Source: Parabacteroides sp. PFB2-10
Lineage (GTDB): Bacteria; Bacteroidota; Bacteroidia; Bacteroidales; Tannerellaceae
Direction: 5' to 3'
Assembly (NCBI RefSeq): GCF_029893085.1
Contig: NZ_JARXWI010000001.1
Span: forward strand, 62,001 to 126,000
Length of the DNA: 64,000 nucleotides
Positions 1 through 8,543 of this stretch are shown piece after piece. How positions within the stretch are numbered: position 1 is the stretch's first letter; the number at the start of each line of letters is the position of its first letter. The notes beneath the pieces are model-generated. The model made no database searches. It was not told where the DNA came from and saw only the letters and a list, made by a program, of their open reading frames with translations. A program made the position numbers and the translations under genes.

Positions 1-1360
1 GAAGACGACCAAACCGACCGGATACGAAGGTATTTCGCGTAGCGTGGGTGGTATTGCTTCGGTGAACTACTCCTACGACGACCGCTATCTCTTCGACGGA
101 AACTACCGCCTGACGGGTTCTTCCGAGTTTGGTGCCAACAACCGTTGGGGTTCTTTCTGGTCGTTAGGTGCCGGGTGGAACATCCACAAAGAAAAATTCC
201 TGGAGGACAGCGAATGGCTTAGCCAGTTGAAACTGCGCCTCTCCACCGGATATACCGGTTCGCAGGGCTTCAGTACCTACGAGGCATTGGCTACGGTGAA
301 ATACTATGGCAACTACTCCTACAACGGAATGATCGGTTCCTACCTGGTAGGCTTGGCAAATCCTGATCTGCAATGGCAGAAGAAATACGATAACAGTGTG
401 GGTGTCGACTTCGGCTTCCTGAAAGGACGACTCACCGGACGCTTCGACTACTACACGGCAACGACCAAAAGTATGTTGACAGACATCACCGTTCCCCAAT
501 CGACCGGATTCAGTACCTATCGCGAGAACATGGGCGAAACGGAAAACAAAGGTTTTGAAGGCTACCTGAATGCCCGCCTTTGGGAAGATAAAAAGACACG
601 CAGCTATGTTAATGTGTTCTCTTCCATCTCACGCAACCGGAACAAAATCACCAAGATATCGAACAGCTTGCGTAAATTCAACGAAGACCAGGACGCCAAT
701 AAAGGCAAAGAAGAAAACGATGACAACAAGAGCAATATCACCGCTCCCTCCGTGCGTTATGAAGAGGGTGAGTCGTTGAGTGCTATCTGGGCCGTACGTT
801 CACTGGGAATCGACCCGCAGAACGGGAAAGAGATCTACCTGAAAAAGGACGGAACCGTCACCTACGAATGGGACGCGGACGACCAGGTAGTTTGCGGCGA
901 CGCGCAACCGGAGTTCAATGGCAACTTCGGATTCAATGCCGAAATAAACGGATTCGGTTTCGGAGCCACCTTCAATTACCGCTTAGGCGGACAGATTTAT
1001 AACTCTACCTTGGTGAACAAAGTAGAGAATGCCAGTCCTTACTACAATGTCGACCGCCGGGTATTCACCGACCGCTGGCAGAAAGAGGGCGACGTGGCGC
1101 TTTATAAAGCGATCACCGATAAATCGTACACCCGTCCGACCTCCCGCTTTGTGGAAGACTATAACACATTGAACCTCTCCTCTGTCAATGTCTATTATGA
1201 CTTCCGGAACTGCGCTTTTGTGAAGAATTCTTTCCTGGAACGCCTGAAGGTGACGGCTTATCTGAACGATTTGTTTATCATCTCTTCTGTGAAAACAGAG
1301 CGTGGTACTACCTATCCGTTTGCCCGTAGCTTCTCGTTTGCGGTGCAGGCTACATTCTAA
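1..1360 (+). CDS. SusC/RagA TonB-linked outer-membrane protein, 3' part only
   Basis: The reading frame is open through the left edge, so only the C-terminal half of the beta-barrel is present. The residues show the alternating aromatic/glycine strands of a TonB-dependent barrel, and the end (NDLFIISSVKTERGTTYPFARS, closing in a terminal Phe) is typical of SusC family C-termini. A GTG near position 44 lies inside the frame and is not a true start. SusC proteins import oligomers through the outer membrane, capped by a SusD lipoprotein, and the next gene encodes that partner 18 bp downstream. The substrate cannot be told from this fragment. Confidence 0.93.
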   Translation, partial: KTTKPTGYEGISRSVGGIASVNYSYDDRYLFDGNYRLTGSSEFGANNRWGSFWSLGAGWNIHKEKFLEDSEWLSQLKLRLSTGYTGSQGFSTYEALATVKYYGNYSYNGMIGSYLVGLANPDLQWQKKYDNSVGVDFGFLKGRLTGRFDYYTATTKSMLTDITVPQSTGFSTYRENMGETENKGFEGYLNARLWEDKKTRSYVNVFSSISRNRNKITKISNSLRKFNEDQDANKGKEENDDNKSNITAPSVRYEEGESLSAIWAVRSLGIDPQNGKEIYLKKDGTVTYEWDADDQVVCGDAQPEFNGNFGFNAEINGFGFGATFNYRLGGQIYNSTLVNKVENASPYYNVDRRVFTDRWQKEGDVALYKAITDKSYTRPTSRFVEDYNTLNLSSVNVYYDFRNCAFVKNSFLERLKVTAYLNDLFIISSVKTERGTTYPFARSFSFAVQATF

Positions 1361-1378
1361 CCATTAATACGAAACAAT

Positions 1379-2815
1379 ATGAAACGAAATATATTATTTA
1401 TAGGAATCTCGCTCTTTATCGGCGGTCAGCTATTGACCTCTTGCGACGACTGGTTGGATGTGCGTCCTAAGTCGGAGATCCCGACCGACCTGCACTTCGA
1501 GCGCGAAAACGGTTTCAAAGACCAGCTCACCGGTGTCTATACCGCCATGAGCCAAACCACCATGTACGGACGTGATATGTCGTTCGGATTGGTATCTGTT
1601 TTGTCACAGGATTACGACCTGAAACCCAACAGTATGTATCGCTATGCCGGCGAATACAACTACGAAGAGACAAGCACCAAGGGCTATATCGATATGATGT
1701 GGACACGCACGTATAACCAGATTGCCAACCTGAATGTGCTGCTTCAGTACATCGACGAAGTGGATCCGAATATATTCAGCGACGACAACCACGACCTCTA
1801 CAAAGGGGAAGCCTTGGGATTGCGCGCCTTCCTGCACCTCGATATGCTGCGTCTCTATTCGCCTTCGCCAGCCAGCAACGGCCAGGCCAGCGGAGTGCCA
1901 TACGTCGATAGCTACGGAAAAGGTATTACCGGGCAGAAAACCGTCACGGAAACCCTCGATCTGATCATTGCCGATCTGTTGAAAGCGGCCGATTTGTTAC
2001 AGGTAGACCCTTTTCTGTTGGATGAAGACTACAAGGTACGTTATGCCCGCCGGGTCTATTTCAACTATTATGCCGTGATCGGCACGCTGGCACGCGCCTA
2101 TCTCTACAAAGGCGACCTGGCCAAAGCATTGGAATATGCCAATATCATCATTGAAGAGGGCGAAGAGGATAATAGCAATTTCGGTTGGACACACTATTCT
2201 TCGATTGAAGTATCCCAAGAGGAACAATGCAACCGTATATTCAGAGACGAAACGCTTTTCTATCTCAACATCAAAGATCTGGATAACATTGTGAAATATT
2301 ATTTCACCTCATCGTCGGGCAACAACACGCTGACCCCTTCCGACGACAAAGCCGATCAGATCTTTGAGAAGTCAAGTAAAGGCTATGGTAACGACTACCG
2401 CATGCTGAAAGGTTTCTCTTACGATGGCGACGGCAAATACTTTTGGAAATACCACCAGTATGTAGGCGGCGCGTATAACGATGTGATGCCTGTGATCCGT
2501 AAGTCGGAATCCTACTACATCGCTGCGGAAGCCTTGAAAGAAAGCAACCCTGCGCGTGCTATCGAGTTATTGAATATCGTGCGTAGCTACCGCAATCTGA
2601 AGGACTTTGCCCTCGAAAGCAATCTGACACCCCAGCAGATCCAGGAGGAAATTGGCAAGGAATACCGGAAAGAATTCCTGGGCGAAGCACAGATGTTCTA
2701 TTATTACAAACGATTGAATGCCCCGCGTATCGAAGGAGCTGCGGTCAATACCAGCGACAATGTATATGTATTGCCGATGCCGGACAATGAGATCGAATTC
2801 GGAAATCGCAAATAA
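1379..2815 (+). CDS. SusD/RagB-family surface lipoprotein
   Basis: This 478-residue protein has a type II signal peptide with lipobox LLTSC (Cys22), followed by the DDWLDVRPKSEIPTD stretch typical of SusD N-termini. Helical TPR-like repeats fill the middle and the RSYRN...IGKEYRKEFLGEAQMFYYYKR segment is the usual SusD C-terminal signature. It should sit on the outer face of the outer membrane as the lid of the preceding SusC. The two genes are 18 bp apart and so are co-transcribed. No carbohydrate-active enzyme follows in this operon, so a glycan substrate should not be assumed. Confidence 0.95.
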   Translation: MKRNILFIGISLFIGGQLLTSCDDWLDVRPKSEIPTDLHFERENGFKDQLTGVYTAMSQTTMYGRDMSFGLVSVLSQDYDLKPNSMYRYAGEYNYEETSTKGYIDMMWTRTYNQIANLNVLLQYIDEVDPNIFSDDNHDLYKGEALGLRAFLHLDMLRLYSPSPASNGQASGVPYVDSYGKGITGQKTVTETLDLIIADLLKAADLLQVDPFLLDEDYKVRYARRVYFNYYAVIGTLARAYLYKGDLAKALEYANIIIEEGEEDNSNFGWTHYSSIEVSQEEQCNRIFRDETLFYLNIKDLDNIVKYYFTSSSGNNTLTPSDDKADQIFEKSSKGYGNDYRMLKGFSYDGDGKYFWKYHQYVGGAYNDVMPVIRKSESYYIAAEALKESNPARAIELLNIVRSYRNLKDFALESNLTPQQIQEEIGKEYRKEFLGEAQMFYYYKRLNAPRIEGAAVNTSDNVYVLPMPDNEIEFGNRK

Positions 2816-2837
2816 CCATTTAAAAGAATGTAAGACA

Positions 2838-3542
2838 ATGAAAATAACGAAAATAATCTTCTTATCGTCCCTGTTCGCCTTGTTGTGGACATCCTGCCAG
2901 AACGATGGCTTTTATTATCAGGACGAAGCGCGTGTGCGCCTGGAAGGCCCGAAGGAATGGGCGCTCGAAACCGATTCGTTGGCCTTCTCCTTTGCCGCTT
3001 ATCCCTCCGAGATAACCCGGCAAGAGATGAATATGAGCCTGTTTGTCATGGGATACAACTCGCCCGTTGAGCGGAAAGTAAAACTGCGTGTTGTCTCTGA
3101 AAAGAGCACCGCCAAGAGCTCTCAATACGAGATGCCCGCCGAGGTGACCATTCCGGCCAATGCGTATAGCGCTAATTTCACAATTACCCTGTTACGTACC
3201 CAGGAGTTGTTGCAGGAAACGGTTCGCCTCTATGTCGAGATAGAACCCTCGGGTGACTTCACCTCCGGCGTGATTGAGCAGGATCATTTCCTGTTGAAAT
3301 GGAACGATGTGTTGAGCAAACCGCAAAACTGGGATACCGAATTGAAAGAGTTCTTCGGCGCATATAGCCAGACCAAACATCGTTTTATCATCGATACCCT
3401 GGCGATTGGCGAATTCAAAGGCATGAGCTGGGCGGAACTAAACAACTATAAGATCCGCATGAAGAACGCGTTGACCGCTTACAACCAGGCCAATCCGGGC
3501 AATCCGCTGACCGACGAGAACGGACAGTTGGTGACCTTCTAA
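2838..3542 (+). CDS. DUF4843-type lipoprotein
   Basis: This 234-residue protein is read from the ATG that opens a lipoprotein signal peptide (MKITKIIFLSSLFALLWTSC, Cys20). An upstream in-frame start would put the signal peptide in the middle of the protein and overlap the SusD gene, so it was not used. The body is beta-rich (RVRLEGPKEW, MSLFVMGYNSPVERKVKLRVV, VTIPANAYSANFTITLLRT), as in DUF4843 proteins that follow SusC/SusD pairs. It is probably a surface accessory subunit of the importer. The exact function of the family is unknown to me. Confidence 0.78.
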   Translation: MKITKIIFLSSLFALLWTSCQNDGFYYQDEARVRLEGPKEWALETDSLAFSFAAYPSEITRQEMNMSLFVMGYNSPVERKVKLRVVSEKSTAKSSQYEMPAEVTIPANAYSANFTITLLRTQELLQETVRLYVEIEPSGDFTSGVIEQDHFLLKWNDVLSKPQNWDTELKEFFGAYSQTKHRFIIDTLAIGEFKGMSWAELNNYKIRMKNALTAYNQANPGNPLTDENGQLVTF

Positions 3543-3575
3543 ATCATCTATTATATCATTCTAAACAGATCAATC

Positions 3576-5162
3576 ATGAAGAGAATAATAAAAAACATAC
3601 TTATCGCCCTTCTTCTGACGGCAGGACTCTATAGCTGCTATCAGGACGACGGCAATTATATCTACCTCAGCGAGAGCGAGGTGGGTGTGATAGAGATCGA
3701 TACCGTGGGCGTAGAAAACCGCACCGCCTTTACCTACAACTACTATCCGGGTGACACCATCCGCATGAGTCCGCGTGTCAACTATCCCTATCCGGAGAAT
3801 CTGACCTATGCCTGGATCGCGCATCCCTATCCTTACAAAGAGATACAAGTGGGCAACAGCATGGTTTTCCCCGCGCCCGATACCCTTTGTCGCACGTTGG
3901 ATATTGACTGGAAGGTGAATCTGGCGCCGGGCATGTGGGCCTCCTACTTAGTGGTGGAAGACACCGTGCGTGGCCTCCGAAGCACCATGAAGATGCAGGA
4001 AATGTATTTCCAAATATTAAAAGCGGGAGCCAAAAACGGTGCTTATATACTTTCGGAATATAACGGGCAGACCGATATCGACTTTTACACCAGCGCTCTT
4101 TGCCTGATCTACGGGGGCGATGCCTTTATTCCCCATTACTATAGCAGCTTGAGCGGAGAGACGCTTTCCGGCAAGCCCTCCTTTATCAGCTTCGGGAAAG
4201 ACTACTACTACGCCTTCACCGAAGAGAATGGTTATCGCCTCAACTTCTCCGGCCTGGAATTGATGGAGACATTCGACAATATGTTCTACTCCCTGCCGAC
4301 CTATGCGCCGCAGACCATGAAGTATATGAACGAATGTGAGTTCCTGATCAACGATGGCAAACTGCATGTGCTCTATACCGGCAAGGCCAACGACCGCAAA
4401 TTCTCCGCACCCATCGGGGGCAACTACCGGGCAGCTACTTACCTAAGCGACGAGACACGTGTGAGCTGGGGTGCCGTCACCGGCGCCATCAATGCCGACC
4501 AGGTGATATTCGACACTAAGAGCCAGGGCTTCCGTCCCTACTTCCCAACAGCGACAGAGGTCAGCGAGTTTAAAACCACCTCGGCCGATGCCATTATCGA
4601 CGCCAAACGCCTGCCGGCAGAACCGCTGTTTATCAGTGCCGGAGAAGCCGGAAAGACCTACGCGCTTATCGAAAAGGAAGGGAAGATATACCTTTACATC
4701 CTTAAGTTCAGCAACGTGATCGACAATGGCGACCTGAGTGGAAACGGTGCCGGATCGATCATCGACCTGAGCGACTGCCAGGATATCCGGAACGCGAAGT
4801 ATTTCACTGCTAACTACCACGGCTCCGCCTTCTATTACGCGACCGAAAAGGGTGTCTATTCCTTCTCGCCCAGCTCCGGACAGACCACGGCTACCACCAT
4901 TTACGAATGCGAAGGAACGGATGAAGTGACCTGCCTGCATGTCTTTTTCGGACAGGGTGGCGGCGGCTTCCCGTCGGCAGGTAATGTGTTGTGGATCGGT
5001 GTGTGGAACGAAAACAGCCAGAAGGGTACCCTTGTGGAGTTTGAAGTAGATCCCTATAGCGGCGCGCCCCGTTGGCAGTGGGGAGGTATGTTTGCTCCCG
5101 ACCATGTCAACCCGTGGATCACCACCGGATTTGGAAAGATAAAATCAATTACAGCTAAATAA
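3576..5162 (+). CDS. PKD-like family surface lipoprotein
   Basis: This 528-residue lipoprotein has Cys21 in the lipobox LYSC. The N-terminal third resembles a PKD/Ig-like beta domain (PGDTIRMSPRVNYPYPENLTYAWIAHPYP). The remainder has repeated short strands (GAYILSEYNGQTDIDFY, GKTYALIEKEGKIYLYILKF, GVYSFSPSSGQTTATTIYE) that suggest a beta-propeller. Proteins of this form are regularly encoded after SusC-SusD-DUF4843. It probably binds or presents the substrate at the cell surface, which is inferred from position and architecture only. Confidence 0.75.
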   Translation: MKRIIKNILIALLLTAGLYSCYQDDGNYIYLSESEVGVIEIDTVGVENRTAFTYNYYPGDTIRMSPRVNYPYPENLTYAWIAHPYPYKEIQVGNSMVFPAPDTLCRTLDIDWKVNLAPGMWASYLVVEDTVRGLRSTMKMQEMYFQILKAGAKNGAYILSEYNGQTDIDFYTSALCLIYGGDAFIPHYYSSLSGETLSGKPSFISFGKDYYYAFTEENGYRLNFSGLELMETFDNMFYSLPTYAPQTMKYMNECEFLINDGKLHVLYTGKANDRKFSAPIGGNYRAATYLSDETRVSWGAVTGAINADQVIFDTKSQGFRPYFPTATEVSEFKTTSADAIIDAKRLPAEPLFISAGEAGKTYALIEKEGKIYLYILKFSNVIDNGDLSGNGAGSIIDLSDCQDIRNAKYFTANYHGSAFYYATEKGVYSFSPSSGQTTATTIYECEGTDEVTCLHVFFGQGGGGFPSAGNVLWIGVWNENSQKGTLVEFEVDPYSGAPRWQWGGMFAPDHVNPWITTGFGKIKSITAK

Positions 5163-5170
5163 ACAAAAAC

Positions 5171-6349
5171 ATGAATCTAAAAACAATTCTAAGTACAACT
5201 CTTTGCAGTCTATTTCTCTTAATAGGCTGCAGCCCGAAGACGGCGACCTCGTACACCATCAGCGGCGAGATTGAAGGACTGCCCGCGGAGGCTGTGATAC
5301 AATTCACTCCCATAAGTCATGATCTCGAAACGCCTATAGCCGAAGCAGTAGCGGTCAACGGTAAATTCACCCTCAAGGGACAGATGGAAGAGCCTCTGGC
5401 AGTAAGACTGAGTGTAAAAGATACCTACGGCTCCCAAATGATGATGTTGGAGAATGCCTCCATAAATATCAACGGGAAGCTAACAGAGAGCAAAGCCTAT
5501 GATGGCACTGCACAGTATGATTTCTCTGGGTTGAATGTGACAGGATCTCCTCTCACCAAGAAGTATATGGAGCTATACAGCATACGCGGCAAAATGGATG
5601 ATATTTACAATGCGCATCACGAAACCTATGCGGAGGTGCACGCCAAGCTATCAGCCCTACGTCAGGAGAAAAACGAGGCTGCGTTGGAAGAATTTACAAA
5701 AACCGAGGAATACAAGGCGATGGCCGAATCGGAATCAAACTTCTTCCAGACCGTCAGCTCCTCTTATGAGCAGCTTGTGATGGACAATAAAGATACGTTC
5801 TGGGGTCCTTTGATGATGATCACCCTCACCTCGTATCTGGGTGAAGAACAAAAGTCTTGGTATGAAGCTTTCTCCGAGGAGGCAAAGCAGTCGTACTACG
5901 GACAAAAGGTAAAAGAAGAACTCTATCCCGCCGGACAGGTAGGGTCTGAAGTCGAGGCGTTCACGATTGAGGATGCCACCGGTAAAAAGGTTAGCTTAGA
6001 CGAACTCTGTCAGGGTAAGAAGTATATCCTCCTGGACTTTTGGGCCTCCTGGTGTAACCCCTGCCGCAAAGAGATTCCGAACCTGAAGAAGTTGTATGCG
6101 CAATATGCCGACAAAGGTTTCGAGATTATCAGCATCTCGATCGACAAAAAAGCAGAAGACTGGGAAAAAGCGCTCGAAGAGGAACAGCTGCCATGGCCTA
6201 ATTTCTTAGACAAAGGCGAGATCGCCGCGCTCTATAAGATAAAATTCGTGCCTACCATGTATCTGATCGATGCCGAAAAGGTCATGGTCGGCGAGAACCT
6301 TCGGGGCGAAGAGCTGGCTAACAAACTGGAGAGCCTGTTTCAACCCTAA
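5171..6349 (+). CDS. TlpA-family thioredoxin lipoprotein with DUF4369-like N-terminus
   Basis: This 392-residue protein has lipobox LIGC (Cys20). Residues about 25-240 form a beta-rich domain followed by a helical segment, as in DUF4369-containing thiol oxidoreductases. Residues about 255-392 are a TlpA/ResA-like thioredoxin fold with active site W-C-N-P-C (Cys295 and Cys298) and a downstream cis-Pro loop (KFVPTMYLI). It should reduce or isomerise disulfides in the periplasm or at a membrane surface. It lies 8 bp after the PKD-like gene and just before a DsbD homologue that could keep it reduced. Confidence 0.92.
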   Translation: MNLKTILSTTLCSLFLLIGCSPKTATSYTISGEIEGLPAEAVIQFTPISHDLETPIAEAVAVNGKFTLKGQMEEPLAVRLSVKDTYGSQMMMLENASININGKLTESKAYDGTAQYDFSGLNVTGSPLTKKYMELYSIRGKMDDIYNAHHETYAEVHAKLSALRQEKNEAALEEFTKTEEYKAMAESESNFFQTVSSSYEQLVMDNKDTFWGPLMMITLTSYLGEEQKSWYEAFSEEAKQSYYGQKVKEELYPAGQVGSEVEAFTIEDATGKKVSLDELCQGKKYILLDFWASWCNPCRKEIPNLKKLYAQYADKGFEIISISIDKKAEDWEKALEEEQLPWPNFLDKGEIAALYKIKFVPTMYLIDAEKVMVGENLRGEELANKLESLFQP

Positions 6350-6383
6350 AATTCCTTCCCTCTCTTAACAACGCGAATTCACT

Positions 6384-8339
6384 ATGAACACAAAACTAAT
6401 ACAACTCTTTTTATTTATTCTCTGGGGGAGTGTCTCCGCTTTTGCTCAAATACAGGATCCTGTTGTTTTCAGCACCAAGTGGAACACCCTCGCCCCCGGG
6501 GAGGCGGAAATTGTTTTCACCGGAGAGATCGAACCGGGCTGGCATGTCTATTCAACTGCCCTACCCGACGACGGCCCCACCTCGGCTACGTTTCATATCG
6601 AGCAGATCGTAGGTGCCGAACTGGTGGGAGAACTGACTCCCGTCGGCGACGAGCAGGAAATGTATGATAAGATTTTCGAAATGCAACTGCGCTACTTCGA
6701 ACAAAAAGCCACCTTTGTACAAAAAGTGCGCCTGACCGAAGCGGACTATTACCTGCGAGGCTATATGGAGTATGGCGCCTGCGACGATGAGCGCTGCCTG
6801 CCGCCTACCAGCGTTGAGTTTTCCTTTGGCAAAGAGCCCGGCACCGTTTCGGTAGCGATCGCTCCCGAAGGAGGGCGGACACCGGCTCTTGGCAATGCCG
6901 ACTACTGGAAACCGGTGATCACCGAACTGAACAGTTTCGGCGATCAGACGGCGGAAGCCTCCGATCGTTCCTGGCTCTATATCTTTTTGACCGGACTGGT
7001 CGGTGGCCTGTTGGCCTTGTTCACCCCCTGCGTATGGCCGATCATTCCTATGACGGTCAGCTTCTTCCTCAAACGCACGAAGGATAAGAAAAAAGGGATA
7101 CGCGACGCCTGGACCTATGGCGCCTCTATCGTCGTGATCTACCTGACGTTGGGCATCGCTATCACCCTGATCTTCGGGGCAAGCGCGCTCAATGCGCTCT
7201 CGACCAACGCGGTGTTTAATATCCTTTTCTGCCTGATGCTGGTGGTGTTTGCCGCCTCCTTTTTTGGCGCCTTTGAAATCACGCTTCCCGCGAAGTGGAC
7301 AACGGCTGTCGATAGCAAAGCGGAACAGACCACCGGATTGCTTAGCATCTTCCTGATGGCTTTCACGCTCGCATTAGTCTCCTTCTCCTGCACCGGGCCA
7401 ATTATTGGTTTTCTCTTAGTAGAGGTCTCTTCCACCGGAAGCATCATCGCACCCGCCATCGGCATGTTGGGATTCGCCATTGCCCTGGCGCTTCCTTTCA
7501 CCCTGTTTGCCCTCTTCCCCTCCTGGCTCAAATCGATGCCCAAATCGGGCGGATGGATGAATGTGGTGAAGGTCACCTTGGGCTTTCTGGAATTGGCATT
7601 CGCCTTGAAGTTCCTGTCGGTAGCCGACCTGGCCTACGGCTGGCGCATCCTCGACCGGGAGGTGTTCTTGGCGCTCTGGATCGTGCTCTTCTTCTTGTTG
7701 GGTGCCTATCTGTTGGGGAAGATCAAATTTCCGCACGACGACGACAACACAAAGGTGAGCGTTCCGCGCTTTTTCCTCGCCCTGGCCTCCCTGGCTTTTG
7801 CCGTCTATATGATACCGGGTTTGTGGGGAGCACCATTGAAGGCAGTCAGCGCTTTCTCGCCACCGATGAAGACGCAGGATTTCAATCTCTACACCCGCGA
7901 GGTGCATGCGCAGTTCGACGACTTTGACGCCGGCATGATGTATGCGCGCAAGCAGGGCAAACCTGTTATGCTCGACTTCACCGGCTATGGCTGTGTGAAC
8001 TGCCGGAAAATGGAACTGGCGGTGTGGACCGACACCCAGGTAAGCGGATTGATCAACGAAGACTATGTATTGATCACCCTCTTTGTCGACGACAAAACGC
8101 CCCTCACGGCACCCCTCACGGTGGAGGAATACGGGAAGCAGCGAACATTGCGTACGATCGGCGATAAATGGAGCTATCTGCAGCGTGCGAAGTTCGGCGC
8201 CAATGCCCAACCCTTCTATGTGTTGATCGACAACGATGGCATGCCATTAAACAGCCCCTATGCCTACGATGAAGAGGTATCGCGCTATGTGGAATTCCTG
8301 CAAACCGGTTTGAAAAATTACACGAGTTTGAAGGAGTGA
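6384..8339 (+). CDS. dsbD: DsbD-type thiol:disulfide interchange protein
   Basis: This 651-residue inner-membrane protein carries electrons from cytoplasmic thioredoxin to periplasmic thiol proteins. It has three parts: a signal peptide and N-terminal periplasmic domain with a cysteine pair (Cys133 and Cys138); an eight-helix membrane domain with Cys216 (FTPCVWP) and Cys336 (SCTGP), matching the paired membrane cysteines of E. coli DsbD; and a C-terminal thioredoxin domain with C-V-N-C (Cys537 and Cys540). All redox cysteines expected in the relay are present. It follows the TlpA-like gene by 34 bp and probably ends the operon. A repeat element with a terminator-like hairpin lies just downstream. 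Confidence 0.93.
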   Translation: MNTKLIQLFLFILWGSVSAFAQIQDPVVFSTKWNTLAPGEAEIVFTGEIEPGWHVYSTALPDDGPTSATFHIEQIVGAELVGELTPVGDEQEMYDKIFEMQLRYFEQKATFVQKVRLTEADYYLRGYMEYGACDDERCLPPTSVEFSFGKEPGTVSVAIAPEGGRTPALGNADYWKPVITELNSFGDQTAEASDRSWLYIFLTGLVGGLLALFTPCVWPIIPMTVSFFLKRTKDKKKGIRDAWTYGASIVVIYLTLGIAITLIFGASALNALSTNAVFNILFCLMLVVFAASFFGAFEITLPAKWTTAVDSKAEQTTGLLSIFLMAFTLALVSFSCTGPIIGFLLVEVSSTGSIIAPAIGMLGFAIALALPFTLFALFPSWLKSMPKSGGWMNVVKVTLGFLELAFALKFLSVADLAYGWRILDREVFLALWIVLFFLLGAYLLGKIKFPHDDDNTKVSVPRFFLALASLAFAVYMIPGLWGAPLKAVSAFSPPMKTQDFNLYTREVHAQFDDFDAGMMYARKQGKPVMLDFTGYGCVNCRKMELAVWTDTQVSGLINEDYVLITLFVDDKTPLTAPLTVEEYGKQRTLRTIGDKWSYLQRAKFGANAQPFYVLIDNDGMPLNSPYAYDEEVSRYVEFLQTGLKNYTSLKE

Positions 8340-8357
8340 AGGAGATGCCTCTTTTTT

Positions 8358-8499
8358 CAAAATGTTAAAATCGCGTTTGTAAGCAAAACGCCCATTTTGC
8401 TTACAATTCCATACGTTAAAAAGTGTTTCTCCCGGGAGTTTGTCTCCAAACTCCCGCTTTTTTGCGCGCAAAGTCCCTCCGAAATTACAAATCGTAAAT
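8358..8499 (+). repeat. Dispersed three-hairpin intergenic repeat, copy 1
   Basis: Stem 1 is TTGTAAGCAAAA (8377-8388) pairing with TTTTGCTTACAA (8395-8406). A conserved linker (8409-8432) leads to stem 2, CGGGAGTTTG (8433-8442) with CAAACTCCCG (8447-8456), followed by CTTTTTT. A third short stem is TTAC-AAATC-GTAA near 8485-8497. The hairpin plus T-run makes stem 2 a plausible terminator for dsbD. The endonuclease-fold gene converges from the other side. Related copies lie near 22015, 47767 and 58122. Confidence 0.9.
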
Positions 8500-8543
8500 T
8501 CGATGTTTTTGTAAAAACGGACAATTTAATATTTGTTAACTTT

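Noticed and set aside
2718-2837. Longer start for the DUF4843 lipoprotein
   Set aside because: It would overlap the SusD gene and place the lipoprotein signal peptide inside the protein.
7416-8210. Minus-strand open frame opposite dsbD
   Set aside because: The His/Gln/Gly/Arg-rich translation has no family features, and the plus-strand DsbD with all redox cysteines accounts for the region.
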